From: Desulfobacula sp.
Lineage (GTDB): Bacteria > Desulfobacterota > Desulfobacteria > Desulfobacterales > Desulfobacteraceae
Assembly (NCBI GenBank): GCA_029940245.1
Contig: JAOZRF010000149.1
Span: 424-6,872, forward strand
Length of the DNA stretch: 6,449 nt
Direction of reading: 5' to 3'
A program made the translations under genes and the position numbers. Of the stretch, positions 1 through 5,846 are shown one piece after another. The notes beneath the pieces were generated by a model, which saw only the letters and a list, made by a program, of their open reading frames with translations, was not told the DNA's origin and made no database searches. Numbering within the stretch: position 1 is the first letter of the stretch; each line of letters starts with the position of its first letter.

Positions 1-642
1 GATATAGATATCAGGGCTGTAATAATTACCGGGGCTGGAGAGGCATTTATTGCCGGGGCTGATATTCAGGCTATGAAAAATTATACTGTTAAAGATGCCA
101 CAGAATCTTCCAGACAGGGAAGCAAAATATTTTCATATATAGAAAAGATGAGGGCACCTGTTGTTGCCGCCATCAATGGGTGGGCTCTTGGGGGAGGATT
201 GGAGCTTGCATTGGCCTGTGATATTCGTATTTGTAGTGAAAATGCACAATTCGGACAACCTGAAGTCAAAATAGGAATACTTCCGGGGTATGGTGCTACC
301 ATAAGATTGCCTCGCATTATAGGCATTTCAAGGGCCAAAGAGATGATGTATTTTGGGAAAATAATCACAGCCAGAGAAGCAGAAAATAGTGGTCTTGTGA
401 CACTTGTTACTTCTTGTGTCGACCTCATGGACAAAGCCATGGAATTAGCCCGGCAACTAGCACAGGGACCGGCTTGTCTATCATTGATAAAGCAGTCAAT
501 AAACTCAGCCTTTGATTTTGATTTAAATGCAGCTTTTGAATTATCTTCAACTCTGTATGGGGATGCTTATAAAACAAATGATGCCAAGGAAGGTATCCTG
601 GCTTATCTTGAAAAAAGAAGACCGATATTTAAAGGCAATTAG
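1..642 (+). CDS. Enoyl-CoA hydratase/isomerase (crotonase family), 5'-truncated
   Basis: The frame is open from base 1 to the TAG at 640-642, giving 213 residues; crotonases are usually about 260, so roughly 45 N-terminal residues lie outside the window. An internal ATG at 73 is not the start, because conserved family sequence (GAGEAFIAGADI, the first oxyanion-hole segment, residues 11-22) is encoded before it. The second oxyanion-hole segment NGWALGGGLELA follows at about residues 59-70. Both acid/base glutamates of classical enoyl-CoA hydratases seem present: Glu88 in FGQPE and Glu114 in RAKEM, placed as in rat mitochondrial hydratase. The C-terminus EKRRPIFKGN is also typical. The enzyme should add water to trans-2-enoyl-CoA in the cytoplasm, in beta-oxidation or a butyrate/crotonyl-CoA type route; exact substrate cannot be told. 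It abuts the MFS gene downstream, implying one operon. Confidence 0.93.
   Translation, partial: DIDIRAVIITGAGEAFIAGADIQAMKNYTVKDATESSRQGSKIFSYIEKMRAPVVAAINGWALGGGLELALACDIRICSENAQFGQPEVKIGILPGYGATIRLPRIIGISRAKEMMYFGKIITAREAENSGLVTLVTSCVDLMDKAMELARQLAQGPACLSLIKQSINSAFDFDLNAAFELSSTLYGDAYKTNDAKEGILAYLEKRRPIFKGN
631..635 (+). promoter_or_regulatory. Ribosome binding site deciding the TTG start of the MFS gene
   Basis: AAAGG lies inside the last codons of the crotonase gene, 7 bases before the TTG at 643. It is a partial Shine-Dalgarno match, but it is the only good one near any candidate start before the first membrane helix, so it supports TTG initiation. Confidence 0.5.
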
Positions 643-1935
643 TTGAATATAAAAACGAGTCTTTTATCTTCGTATTTTATAAAATTAAAATCTTTCCGCG
701 GTTTGCTGATATTGATCGTTGCAGGAATTTTGTTCATCCTATCGCAGTTTTACCGTTCATCTGTGGCAGTGATTGCTCCGAACCTCATACAGGACCTGGG
801 CCTTGATGCCTGGGAACTTAGTACTGTATCGGCATCGTTTTTTTACGCTTTTGCCCTGATGCAGATTCCTGTTGGGATTTTTCTTGACAGCATTGGTCCC
901 AGAATAACGATGACCTTGCTCACTTTTATTGCAGCGGCAGGAGCCCTCCTTTTTTCCATGGGAGAATCCTACTACTCTCTATCCATTGGCAGGGTGCTTT
1001 TAGGGATTGGCATGGCATGCAATTTCATGGGAACGCTGAAGCTTATCACTATCTGGTTCAAGCCGCAACTATTCGCCACACTATCGGCAGTGATTGTGTC
1101 CGCCGGCACTGCCGGAAATATAGCCGCGGCCACACCCCTTGTAATTATGGTTCAAGCTCTGGGATGGAGAAATAGCTTTATGACAATGGCCGGGCTTACT
1201 TGTTTTATGGCGGCAATTTTTTTTCTCCTGGTAAGTGATCGACCTGACACCAGAATAATTCCGGGGCAGCAAAGTTCTTCTCCCCCCAAGGTAAAAGATA
1301 CCCTGAAAAGGGCTCGATCCCTTTTTTCTCGCCGAGATTTCTGGATAATTTCTTTTTCCACCTTTTGCCGCTACGGTATTTATGCATCTGTTCAGGCGCT
1401 ATGGGCAGGTCCTTATCTTATGAAAGTCAAAGGGCTGTCTGGCATTACAACAGGGAATATTCTTCTGCTGATGAGCCTGGGCATGATTATCGGCAGCCCT
1501 TTGAGCGGATATTTATCTGACAATATCTTTAAATCTCGAAAAAAAATCATTATTTCAGGCATATGCGGAATGGCCCTTATTTTATGGAGTCTTGTGTTTC
1601 TCCCTGGAGGAGCCGGGAAAGTGACTTTATCGATTCTTTTTTTCTGTTTTGGCCTGTTCAGCAGTTCAGGCCAGGTCATGTATGCGCATATTAAAGAACA
1701 AGTACCCCTTGAAAACGCAGGCATGGCCATGACAGCGATTAATTTTTTTACGATGGCAGGAGTTGCCGTTTTTTTGCAGGGACTCGGTTCCCTGATGAAT
1801 TCCCTCTATCCTGGACTTTCACTCGGGGGTCAGGCATTCAGGGGGGCCTTTATTTTCTGTAGCATATGTCTTACAGTTATTGGTGTCATTTATACTTTTA
1901 CTTCAGAAACGTTGACTTCAGAAAAAAGGCGATAA
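643..1935 (+). CDS. MFS transporter, 12 TM segments, probable TTG start
   Basis: This 430-residue inner-membrane protein has the hydrophobic pattern of a major facilitator superfamily carrier: six helices, a hydrophilic central loop (about residues 197-235, rich in charged residues), and six more helices. The signature motif A lies between TM2 and TM3 as G78-xxx-D82-xxG85-P86-R87, and a degenerate copy occurs in the second half (GYLSDNIFKSRKK, about 289-301). TM1 contains QFYRSS with a membrane Arg (R38), as in anion/carboxylate-type MFS carriers, so an organic anion substrate is plausible but unproven. The TTG at 643 directly follows the TAG of the crotonase gene; AAAGG at 631-635 gives a 7-base spacing, and no ATG or GTG precedes TM1. 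Later TTG codons near 703 would remove the N-terminus and lack a ribosome binding site. The gene is likely translated by coupling with the crotonase gene. Confidence 0.92.
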   Translation: MNIKTSLLSSYFIKLKSFRGLLILIVAGILFILSQFYRSSVAVIAPNLIQDLGLDAWELSTVSASFFYAFALMQIPVGIFLDSIGPRITMTLLTFIAAAGALLFSMGESYYSLSIGRVLLGIGMACNFMGTLKLITIWFKPQLFATLSAVIVSAGTAGNIAAATPLVIMVQALGWRNSFMTMAGLTCFMAAIFFLLVSDRPDTRIIPGQQSSSPPKVKDTLKRARSLFSRRDFWIISFSTFCRYGIYASVQALWAGPYLMKVKGLSGITTGNILLLMSLGMIIGSPLSGYLSDNIFKSRKKIIISGICGMALILWSLVFLPGGAGKVTLSILFFCFGLFSSSGQVMYAHIKEQVPLENAGMAMTAINFFTMAGVAVFLQGLGSLMNSLYPGLSLGGQAFRGAFIFCSICLTVIGVIYTFTSETLTSEKRR

Positions 1936-1972
1936 CTTACTTGATATCCACTGTAGGCAATTTGGAGGTATC

Positions 1973-3058
1973 TTACCAGCCAAAGCCTTCCTTGACCAGT
2001 GAAACGCCCGGGATAATTGTCTGGGTACGGTTTATCCCGTTAATTTTTCGAATTTTGTGATCCAGAAATTCTGCTATGGTTTCAGCATCAGATGCCAGAA
2101 AATCTCTTTTTAGAATGAGTTTCACAAGTATATCAATGGTTCCGTGTACAGAGTGAACTTCCTGAACTTCCTCTATTGCAAATAATTTATCAAGGATCTT
2201 CATATCTGTCGAGAAGTTGATATTGATCATGATAAAAGCGGTTATGCTTCGTTTCATTTCAGGATAATCCGGCGTGGTTTTTTCAAGCATGGCAGTTCTG
2301 AAGTCTTCCATATTCCGTGGAATCAGACGGTCAATTCCAATGCCATATTGCCGGGTACAGGTTATTTCCCAATGATGGTAGGTAATATAGGTGTAAAGGT
2401 CGGCAATAGTTCTTTTGGGGAAATATTTGATCAGAGTTCCATTGGTTATGATTATGGTTAAAGGCGTATAAATGGTGTTGTACCAATCCTGGGCAGCCTT
2501 TTTAAACTCGGTTTCCTCGCCGGAGATATTGGTCAGATGGTCATTATGTTTTTTGATCTGTTTTTCAAGAAAATTATATTTTCCAGCTTCCGTTAAATTA
2601 ATTTTTTCAGGCAGCCCGGTTTCTTGATAAAATCTTCTTTTTTCAAGATACAACAGATTTTCCATGGTATTTTTTGCAGAGAGTAATTCAATCACTTTTG
2701 CCTGGATATCAAAACGCCCCAGCTCTTTTGCCGCGGATACACGGTGATTGCCGTCCAGTACATAATATTCATTTCTGATCTGATATAGCTTTACCGGAGG
2801 CAGGGGTTTTCCATCACGCATGGCCTTTTTAATATCTAAAAACCGCTTTTCCAGGACATGTTTTTTGGGCCGGAACTGTGAGTCAAAATCATGATATTTG
2901 CCCACACTCCCAATGATATGATTCAGGTCAATGGTTTGAACACCATGGTCAATGAATTGAACATCCTCCTCCTGGGTCTTTTGTTCATTAAATGAACTGA
3001 TATGATTTTCAGCCTCATCTTCTTTTGATGAAAAAAGGTGCTTAAAAAAACTTGTCAT
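1973..3058 (-). CDS. ParB/sulfiredoxin-like + middle helical domain + Lrp/AsnC-type RAM domain fusion
   Basis: A 361-residue soluble protein with three visible parts. Residues 1-38 are charged and look disordered. Residues about 40-125 form a ParB/sulfiredoxin-like domain: a pattern from VQTIDL through PLPPVKLYQ to VLDGNHRVSAAKELG, with D102-G-N-H105-R106 as the conserved phosphate/nucleotide-binding motif. Residues about 130-235 hold a helical segment with DWYNTIYTP (191-199) and FPKRTIADLYTYI (213-225), resembling a domain (DUF4032-like by memory) that follows ParB-like domains in some actinobacterial and Chloroflexi proteins. Residues about 270-355 look like a RAM/AsnC_trans_reg ligand-binding domain (HGTIDILVKL at 305-314, then IAEFLDHKIRKINGI). 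No helix-turn-helix and no ParB DNA-binding central domain were seen, so it is not a chromosome-partition ParB. The start has AGAGG at 3066-3070, 7 bases upstream, and overlaps the phosphoesterase stop by ATGA. Function unknown; a ligand-responsive nucleotide-binding or hydrolysing protein is inferred. Confidence 0.85.
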   Translation of the reverse strand: MTSFFKHLFSSKEDEAENHISSFNEQKTQEEDVQFIDHGVQTIDLNHIIGSVGKYHDFDSQFRPKKHVLEKRFLDIKKAMRDGKPLPPVKLYQIRNEYYVLDGNHRVSAAKELGRFDIQAKVIELLSAKNTMENLLYLEKRRFYQETGLPEKINLTEAGKYNFLEKQIKKHNDHLTNISGEETEFKKAAQDWYNTIYTPLTIIITNGTLIKYFPKRTIADLYTYITYHHWEITCTRQYGIGIDRLIPRNMEDFRTAMLEKTTPDYPEMKRSITAFIMININFSTDMKILDKLFAIEEVQEVHSVHGTIDILVKLILKRDFLASDAETIAEFLDHKIRKINGINRTQTIIPGVSLVKEGFGW

Positions 3059-3681
3059 GGCGATACCTCTAAAATGGTGAATCCACAGGTGTTAATTACT
3101 TGTGTTGTGCCAATCGTTGTGATTCTGTCGCAATGGTTTTTAAAGTCTTTGTGAATATGACCATGGATAAAAAACCTTGGTTTTCTTTTTTTTATTAGTT
3201 TTACAAAGCTGTCAAATCCCATGTGGCAGCGGTCTTCAGCATCATTAATGTGTCGTGGCGGTGCATGGGCGATAACCATCTGGACTCCCCCTTTTCGCCA
3301 GAAGGAAAACCACATGCCGGAGATGATGTTTTTCATCTCTTTATCCGCGTATTGATTCATGCCGCCATTATACCATATTGAGCCTTCAAGACCCAGAATA
3401 TTCAGCGACTTAAAGCAGACAATTTTCTTGTGAATATTTTCACATCCCACAGGGTTGGATGATGTGTATCTTATATCGTGGTTTCCTTTTACATAAAACA
3501 AAGGACTGTCAAGCCTGTCTCTTAAAAAAGAAAGATATTCCGGGGCCAGGTCGCCGCAGGAGATGATGAGATCCACAGGTCCAAGGGTTTTGTCTTCAAC
3601 CATTTGAGTTAAGCACGGGTCAATAAAATCCGAAACAGTCAGGATTCTTAATTTGTGAGGTGCTGTTTTTTTTGTTTTCAT
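3055..3681 (-). CDS. Calcineurin-like metallophosphoesterase with variant motif I
   Basis: A 208-residue cytoplasmic protein with most metal-binding motifs of the calcineurin-like phosphoesterase superfamily: D18 (motif I), G43-D44 (SCGDLAPEYL), G66-N67-H68-D69 (YVKGNHD), H139 in IAHAPP, and G174-H175-I176-H177 (FIHGHIH). Motif I, normally DxH, reads VSDFID, so the usual histidine is replaced and D21 sits one residue further on. Short homologues with VSDxxDP are, to my recollection, a recognisable subgroup, so the gene is probably not inactivated but may hold metal differently. Substrate (phosphodiester or phosphomonoester) cannot be read from sequence. It is the first gene of the minus-strand operon and shares ATGA with the ParB/RAM gene downstream, so the two are probably translated together. 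AAGG on the minus strand (3689-3692) precedes the ATG by 7 bases. No signal peptide or membrane segment is seen. Confidence 0.88.
   Translation of the reverse strand: MKTKKTAPHKLRILTVSDFIDPCLTQMVEDKTLGPVDLIISCGDLAPEYLSFLRDRLDSPLFYVKGNHDIRYTSSNPVGCENIHKKIVCFKSLNILGLEGSIWYNGGMNQYADKEMKNIISGMWFSFWRKGGVQMVIAHAPPRHINDAEDRCHMGFDSFVKLIKKRKPRFFIHGHIHKDFKNHCDRITTIGTTQVINTCGFTILEVSP
3066..3070 (-). promoter_or_regulatory. Ribosome binding site of the ParB/RAM gene
   Basis: AGAGG on the minus strand sits 7 bases before the ATG at 3058-3056 and inside the end of the phosphoesterase gene. With the ATGA overlap it supports this start and coupled translation. Confidence 0.6.
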
Positions 3682-3699
3682 TATTTGACCTTGTCCCTG

Positions 3700-3728
3700 C
3701 TATTAATAATACTAAAATTATAAGTCAA
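3700..3728 (-). promoter_or_regulatory. Candidate sigma-70 promoter for the phosphoesterase operon
   Basis: On the minus strand TTGACT (3728-3723) is a 5/6 match to the -35 consensus, followed after 17 bases by TAATAG (3705-3700), a weak 3/6 match to the -10 box. Transcription would begin near 3693, leaving a leader of only about 12 bases that just contains the AAGG ribosome binding site. The spacing is ideal but the -10 is poor and the region is AT-rich, so chance matches are likely. Confidence 0.35.
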
Positions 3729-3764
3729 GGGTTTTATAATTTTTTAAAAAAAACAAACCTTGTC

Positions 3765-3780
3765 TGGAATAATTCTTGCC
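3765..3780 (+). promoter_or_regulatory. Candidate sigma-54 (-24/-12) promoter upstream of the binding-protein gene
   Basis: TGGAATAATTCTTGCC has the invariant GG (3766-3767) and GC (3778-3779) separated by exactly 10 bases, with TGG and TTGC cores matching the consensus TGGCAC-N5-TTGC. The bases after TGG fit the consensus poorly (AAT instead of CAC). Transcription would start near 3791, giving a leader of about 127 bases. Nitrogen- or starvation-controlled amino-acid uptake operons often use sigma-54, which makes the location sensible. The same TTGCCA could instead be a sigma-70 -35 box. Confidence 0.35.
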
Positions 3781-3805
3781 ATTTTAAATGAGTGTGCTAC
3801 ATATT
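3776..3805 (+). promoter_or_regulatory. Alternative candidate sigma-70 promoter for the transporter operon
   Basis: TTGCCA at 3776-3781 matches the -35 consensus at 5/6 positions and CATATT at 3800-3805 matches the -10 consensus at 4/6, with an 18-base spacer. It shares bases with the sigma-54 candidate, so at most one of the two readings explains TTGC. Evidence is pattern only. Confidence 0.25.
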
Positions 3806-3873
3806 AATCTTATTTGAAGCGGAACTTTGTTTTTTAACCATGACTTTATAAATAGGGTTGCCAAAACAAAAAG

Positions 3874-3886
3874 TTTGGTCACCAAA
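3874..3886 (+). promoter_or_regulatory. Palindrome TTTGGT-C-ACCAAA, possible operator
   Basis: Two perfect 6-base inverted arms (3874-3879 and 3881-3886) flank a single central C, 20 bases before the AGGAGG of the binding-protein gene. A further half-site, CCAAA, lies at 3861-3865 and could also pair with TTTGG at 3874-3878. The symmetry and position suit binding by a dimeric repressor or a small leader hairpin; the regulator is unknown. Confidence 0.35.
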
Positions 3887-3905
3887 ATAAGTCAAATTTT
3901 AAACT

Positions 3906-3911
3906 AGGAGG
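3906..3911 (+). promoter_or_regulatory. Strong ribosome binding site of the binding-protein gene
   Basis: A full AGGAGG lies 6 bases before the ATG at 3918. It is the strongest Shine-Dalgarno match among the starts in this window, in keeping with abundant synthesis of a periplasmic binding protein. Confidence 0.85.
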
Positions 3912-3917
3912 AAAAAA

Positions 3918-4739
3918 ATGAAAAAAGTATTAATTTCTTTGTTTGCAATGGCTTTTCTGTTAGTGTCAGTCCCGGCATTCAGTGCTGATATTAACCTGGC
4001 CAGGACATCAACGCTTGAAACCATTTTGAAAAACAAACAACTCAGAGTCGGTTTTGAATCCGGGTACATGCCCTTTGAAATGACCAACACCAACGGCCAA
4101 TACATGGGATTTGATGTGGACATGGCAAAAGCTCTGGCCAAATCAATGGGCGTGAAATATGCACCGATCAACACAGCATGGGATGGCATTATTCCGGGTC
4201 TTGTGACAGACAAGTACGATATCATTATCAGCGGCATAACCTGCAACCAGGAAAGGAACCTTGCTGTAAACTTTTCCGATCCCTATATCGTTGTCGGACA
4301 GACCATCCTGCTGAACAACAAGCATAAAGGTGTTGTGAAATCTTATAAGGATCTGAATGATCCTAAATTTACCATTGTATCAAGACTGGGAACTACGGGC
4401 GAACAGGCAGCCCAGAGAATGATCCCGAGAGCCACCTACAAATCCTTTGAAGCAGAAGCAGAAGCTGCCATGGAAGTGATCCAGGGCAATGCAGATGCGC
4501 TGATTTATGACCTTCCTTTTTGCCAGATCATGCAGGCCCAGCACGGCAATGGCAAGACCATTTTCCTGGATACCCCGTTTACCTATGAACCGCTTGCCAT
4601 GGCGATCAAAAAAGGTGATCCGGATTTTCTCAATTTTTTGAATAATTTCCTTCGTCAGTACAAAAATGATGGAAGATATGAAAGATCTTATAACAAATGG
4701 TTTAAAACCTCAGACTGGCAGGATAATATCAAAAAGTAG
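3918..4739 (+). CDS. Periplasmic amino-acid-binding protein of an ABC importer
   Basis: A 273-residue family 3 solute-binding protein (PBPb fold), of the usual length. An N-terminal signal peptide is clear: MKK, a hydrophobic core (about 4-18), then PAFSAD, with cleavage after S22 or A23. No lipobox cysteine is present, so the product should be free in the periplasm. Family landmarks are LRVGFESGYMPFE (42-54), GFDVDMAKALAK (64-75), the pattern GITCNQERNLAVNFSDPY (106-123), in which R113 should bind the ligand alpha-carboxylate, RLGTTGEQAA (156-165), and D198 in ADALIYDLP, expected to hold the ligand alpha-amino group. This is known for the family and placed here by eye. The ligand is probably a polar amino acid; which one cannot be told. 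It heads the operon with permease and ATPase genes, but a terminator follows it. Confidence 0.93.
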   Translation: MKKVLISLFAMAFLLVSVPAFSADINLARTSTLETILKNKQLRVGFESGYMPFEMTNTNGQYMGFDVDMAKALAKSMGVKYAPINTAWDGIIPGLVTDKYDIIISGITCNQERNLAVNFSDPYIVVGQTILLNNKHKGVVKSYKDLNDPKFTIVSRLGTTGEQAAQRMIPRATYKSFEAEAEAAMEVIQGNADALIYDLPFCQIMQAQHGNGKTIFLDTPFTYEPLAMAIKKGDPDFLNFLNNFLRQYKNDGRYERSYNKWFKTSDWQDNIKK

Positions 4740-4763
4740 GCGTGTACTTGTTTGATTTAATTT

Positions 4764-4805
4764 AAGGCCGGCAGAAGGTTACATAGTCCTGCCGGCCTTT
4801 TTTTT
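4764..4805 (+). terminator. Strong intrinsic terminator between binding-protein and permease genes
   Basis: AAGGCCGGCAG (4764-4774) and CTGCCGGCCTT (4789-4799) are perfect 11-base inverted repeats, GC-rich, around a 14-base loop, followed by a run of eight T (4798-4805) that overlaps the last stem bases. It begins 25 bases after the binding-protein stop and ends 15 bases before the permease ATG. Because permease and ATPase genes belong to the same importer and no convincing new promoter is seen between, it probably works as a partial terminator that raises binding protein over membrane components. Confidence 0.92.
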
Positions 4806-4820
4806 AGGGGTTGTAAATAA

Positions 4821-5846
4821 ATGGAATTCAAAACATCCAATATTCAAAGGCTTAGTAACCCGACAGCCTACTGGTTTTCCGTGGCAGGCTTTGTGGCGCT
4901 TCTGCTGCTGGTGATCGGGGCTGTTTATTACGCTACCTATGCTGTTGATTATCAGTGGCGGTGGTTCAAGGTTCCAAAGTATTTTGTGTACCACGAGACA
5001 ATCAAGGTATATGCCGATGGCAATGGTGAAGTCTCAAAGATTATCGAAAAAGGGGAAAAAGCGGATCTGACCATCAAATATGATGATTACGGGGAAAAAA
5101 CCTATACTGTTCCAAAATATTCCTATTCCAATACCCTCAATGAAGGAGATTTTATTACCTCGGGGGATGTATTGTCCGAATACCCGGGCGGGTTGAAAGC
5201 GGGCCTGATTTCCACAGGTTTGTGGATCACCCTGAAAATCAGTATCATATCGACGATTCTGGGAATCCTCATGGGGATTATCGGAGGGGTGGCAAGAGTG
5301 TCCAACACTCCTGTCCTGAAATGGTCAGCCATCACCTATGTGGAAATCATCCGGGGTTCCCCTTTGCTGGTTCAGATTATGATCGCTTATTTTGTCCTGG
5401 GAACCACTGTAAATAAAATTCTTATGATGCATGGTATTCCGAAACTCAATTCCGAGTGGTATGGTATAGCGGCATTGTCTGTGTTTACAGGAGCCTATGT
5501 GGTTGAAATTGTCCGGGCAGGCATTGAAGCCATTCATCCCGGACAGGTGGAAGCCGCCCGTTCTGCGGGCATGACCTATTTTCAGTGCATGCGTCATGTT
5601 GTCCTTCCCCAGGCATTGAAAACCATTCTGCCACCCCTGGCAGGACAGTTTATCAACCTGATCAAGGATTCATCCCTGTTGGGCATGATATCCATCCGGG
5701 AGTTGACAAAGGCTACCCGTGAAGGGATTACCACAAGTCTCCAGACCTTTGAGTTATGGATCCTGTGTGCCATCCTTTATCTTTTGATGACCTTTACACT
5801 TTCCATGTTTGTTCAATATCTGGAACGGAGGACTTCAACAAAATGA
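4821..5846 (+). CDS. Amino-acid ABC transporter permease (HisM/GlnP type) with periplasmic insertion
   Basis: A 341-residue inner-membrane protein, longer than the usual 215-250 of polar amino-acid permeases. The conserved core fills about residues 125-341: [30 protein letters not shown] (173-186, a HisM/GlnP hallmark), and the EAA loop [20 protein letters not shown] (244-263) that contacts the ATPase, with its Gly at 250, then [14 protein letters not shown] (275-288). The extra N-terminal part has one membrane helix (about 19-42), then about 85 mostly hydrophilic residues (43-128), probably periplasmic, with acidic, beta-rich-looking sequence ending in [12 protein letters not shown]. The ATG has AGGGG at 4806-4810, 10 bases upstream, only a fair site, directly after the terminator T-run. 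The TGA overlaps the ATPase start as ATGA. Substrate unknown; it should pair with the upstream binding protein. Confidence 0.92.
   Translation: MEFKTSNIQRLSNPTAYWFSVAGFVALLLLVIGAVYYATYAVDYQWRWFKVPKYFVYHETIKVYADGNGEVSKIIEKGEKADLTIKYDDYGEKTYTVPKYSYSNTLNEGDFITSGDVLSEYPGGLKAGLISTGLWITLKISIISTILGILMGIIGGVARVSNTPVLKWSAITYVEIIRGSPLLVQIMIAYFVLGTTVNKILMMHGIPKLNSEWYGIAALSVFTGAYVVEIVRAGIEAIHPGQVEAARSAGMTYFQCMRHVVLPQALKTILPPLAGQFINLIKDSSLLGMISIRELTKATREGITTSLQTFELWILCAILYLLMTFTLSMFVQYLERRTSTK
5827..5831 (+). promoter_or_regulatory. Ribosome binding site of the ATPase gene
   Basis: GGAGG inside the end of the permease gene, 11 bases before the overlapping ATG at 5843. It supports this start and coupled translation of permease and ATPase. 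Confidence 0.6.

Larger units (their letters stand above)
3682..3917. other. Divergent AT-rich intergenic region
   Basis: These 236 bases separate the leftward phosphoesterase operon from the rightward amino-acid transporter operon. They are clearly more AT-rich than the genes on both sides, with A and T runs around 3731-3755. No ORF of note, tRNA or recognisable riboswitch was seen. The region contains the candidate promoters and the palindrome listed separately. Confidence 0.7.

Noticed and set aside
81..440. Minus-strand open frame of 119 codons
   Set aside because: It lies opposite the conserved crotonase sequence and encodes nothing recognisable.
1413..1730. Minus-strand open frame of 105 codons
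   Set aside because: Antisense to membrane helices of the MFS gene, with a composition expected from reverse complement of hydrophobic codons.
1900..1924. Direct repeat ACTTCAGAAA (1900-1909 and 1915-1924)
   Set aside because: It is in frame at the MFS C-terminus and encodes Thr-Ser-Glu twice; only two copies, so it is more likely chance or a local duplication than a functional repeat.
1866..2060. Plus-strand open frame of 64 codons bridging the MFS end and the ParB/RAM gene
   Set aside because: It overlaps two real genes, lacks a good ribosome binding site and has no recognisable product.
1973..3058. Plasmid or chromosome partition ParB
   Set aside because: Only the N-terminal ParB/sulfiredoxin-like motif is present; the helix-turn-helix and C-terminal dimer domain of partition ParB are absent, and there is no parA or parS-like site nearby.
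3791..3917. Riboswitch or T-box in the leader of the transporter operon
   Set aside because: The leader is AT-rich, and no conserved aptamer elements or terminator/antiterminator pair were found by eye.
3918..3990. Lipoprotein signal on the binding protein
   Set aside because: No cysteine follows the hydrophobic core; PAFSAD fits signal peptidase I instead.
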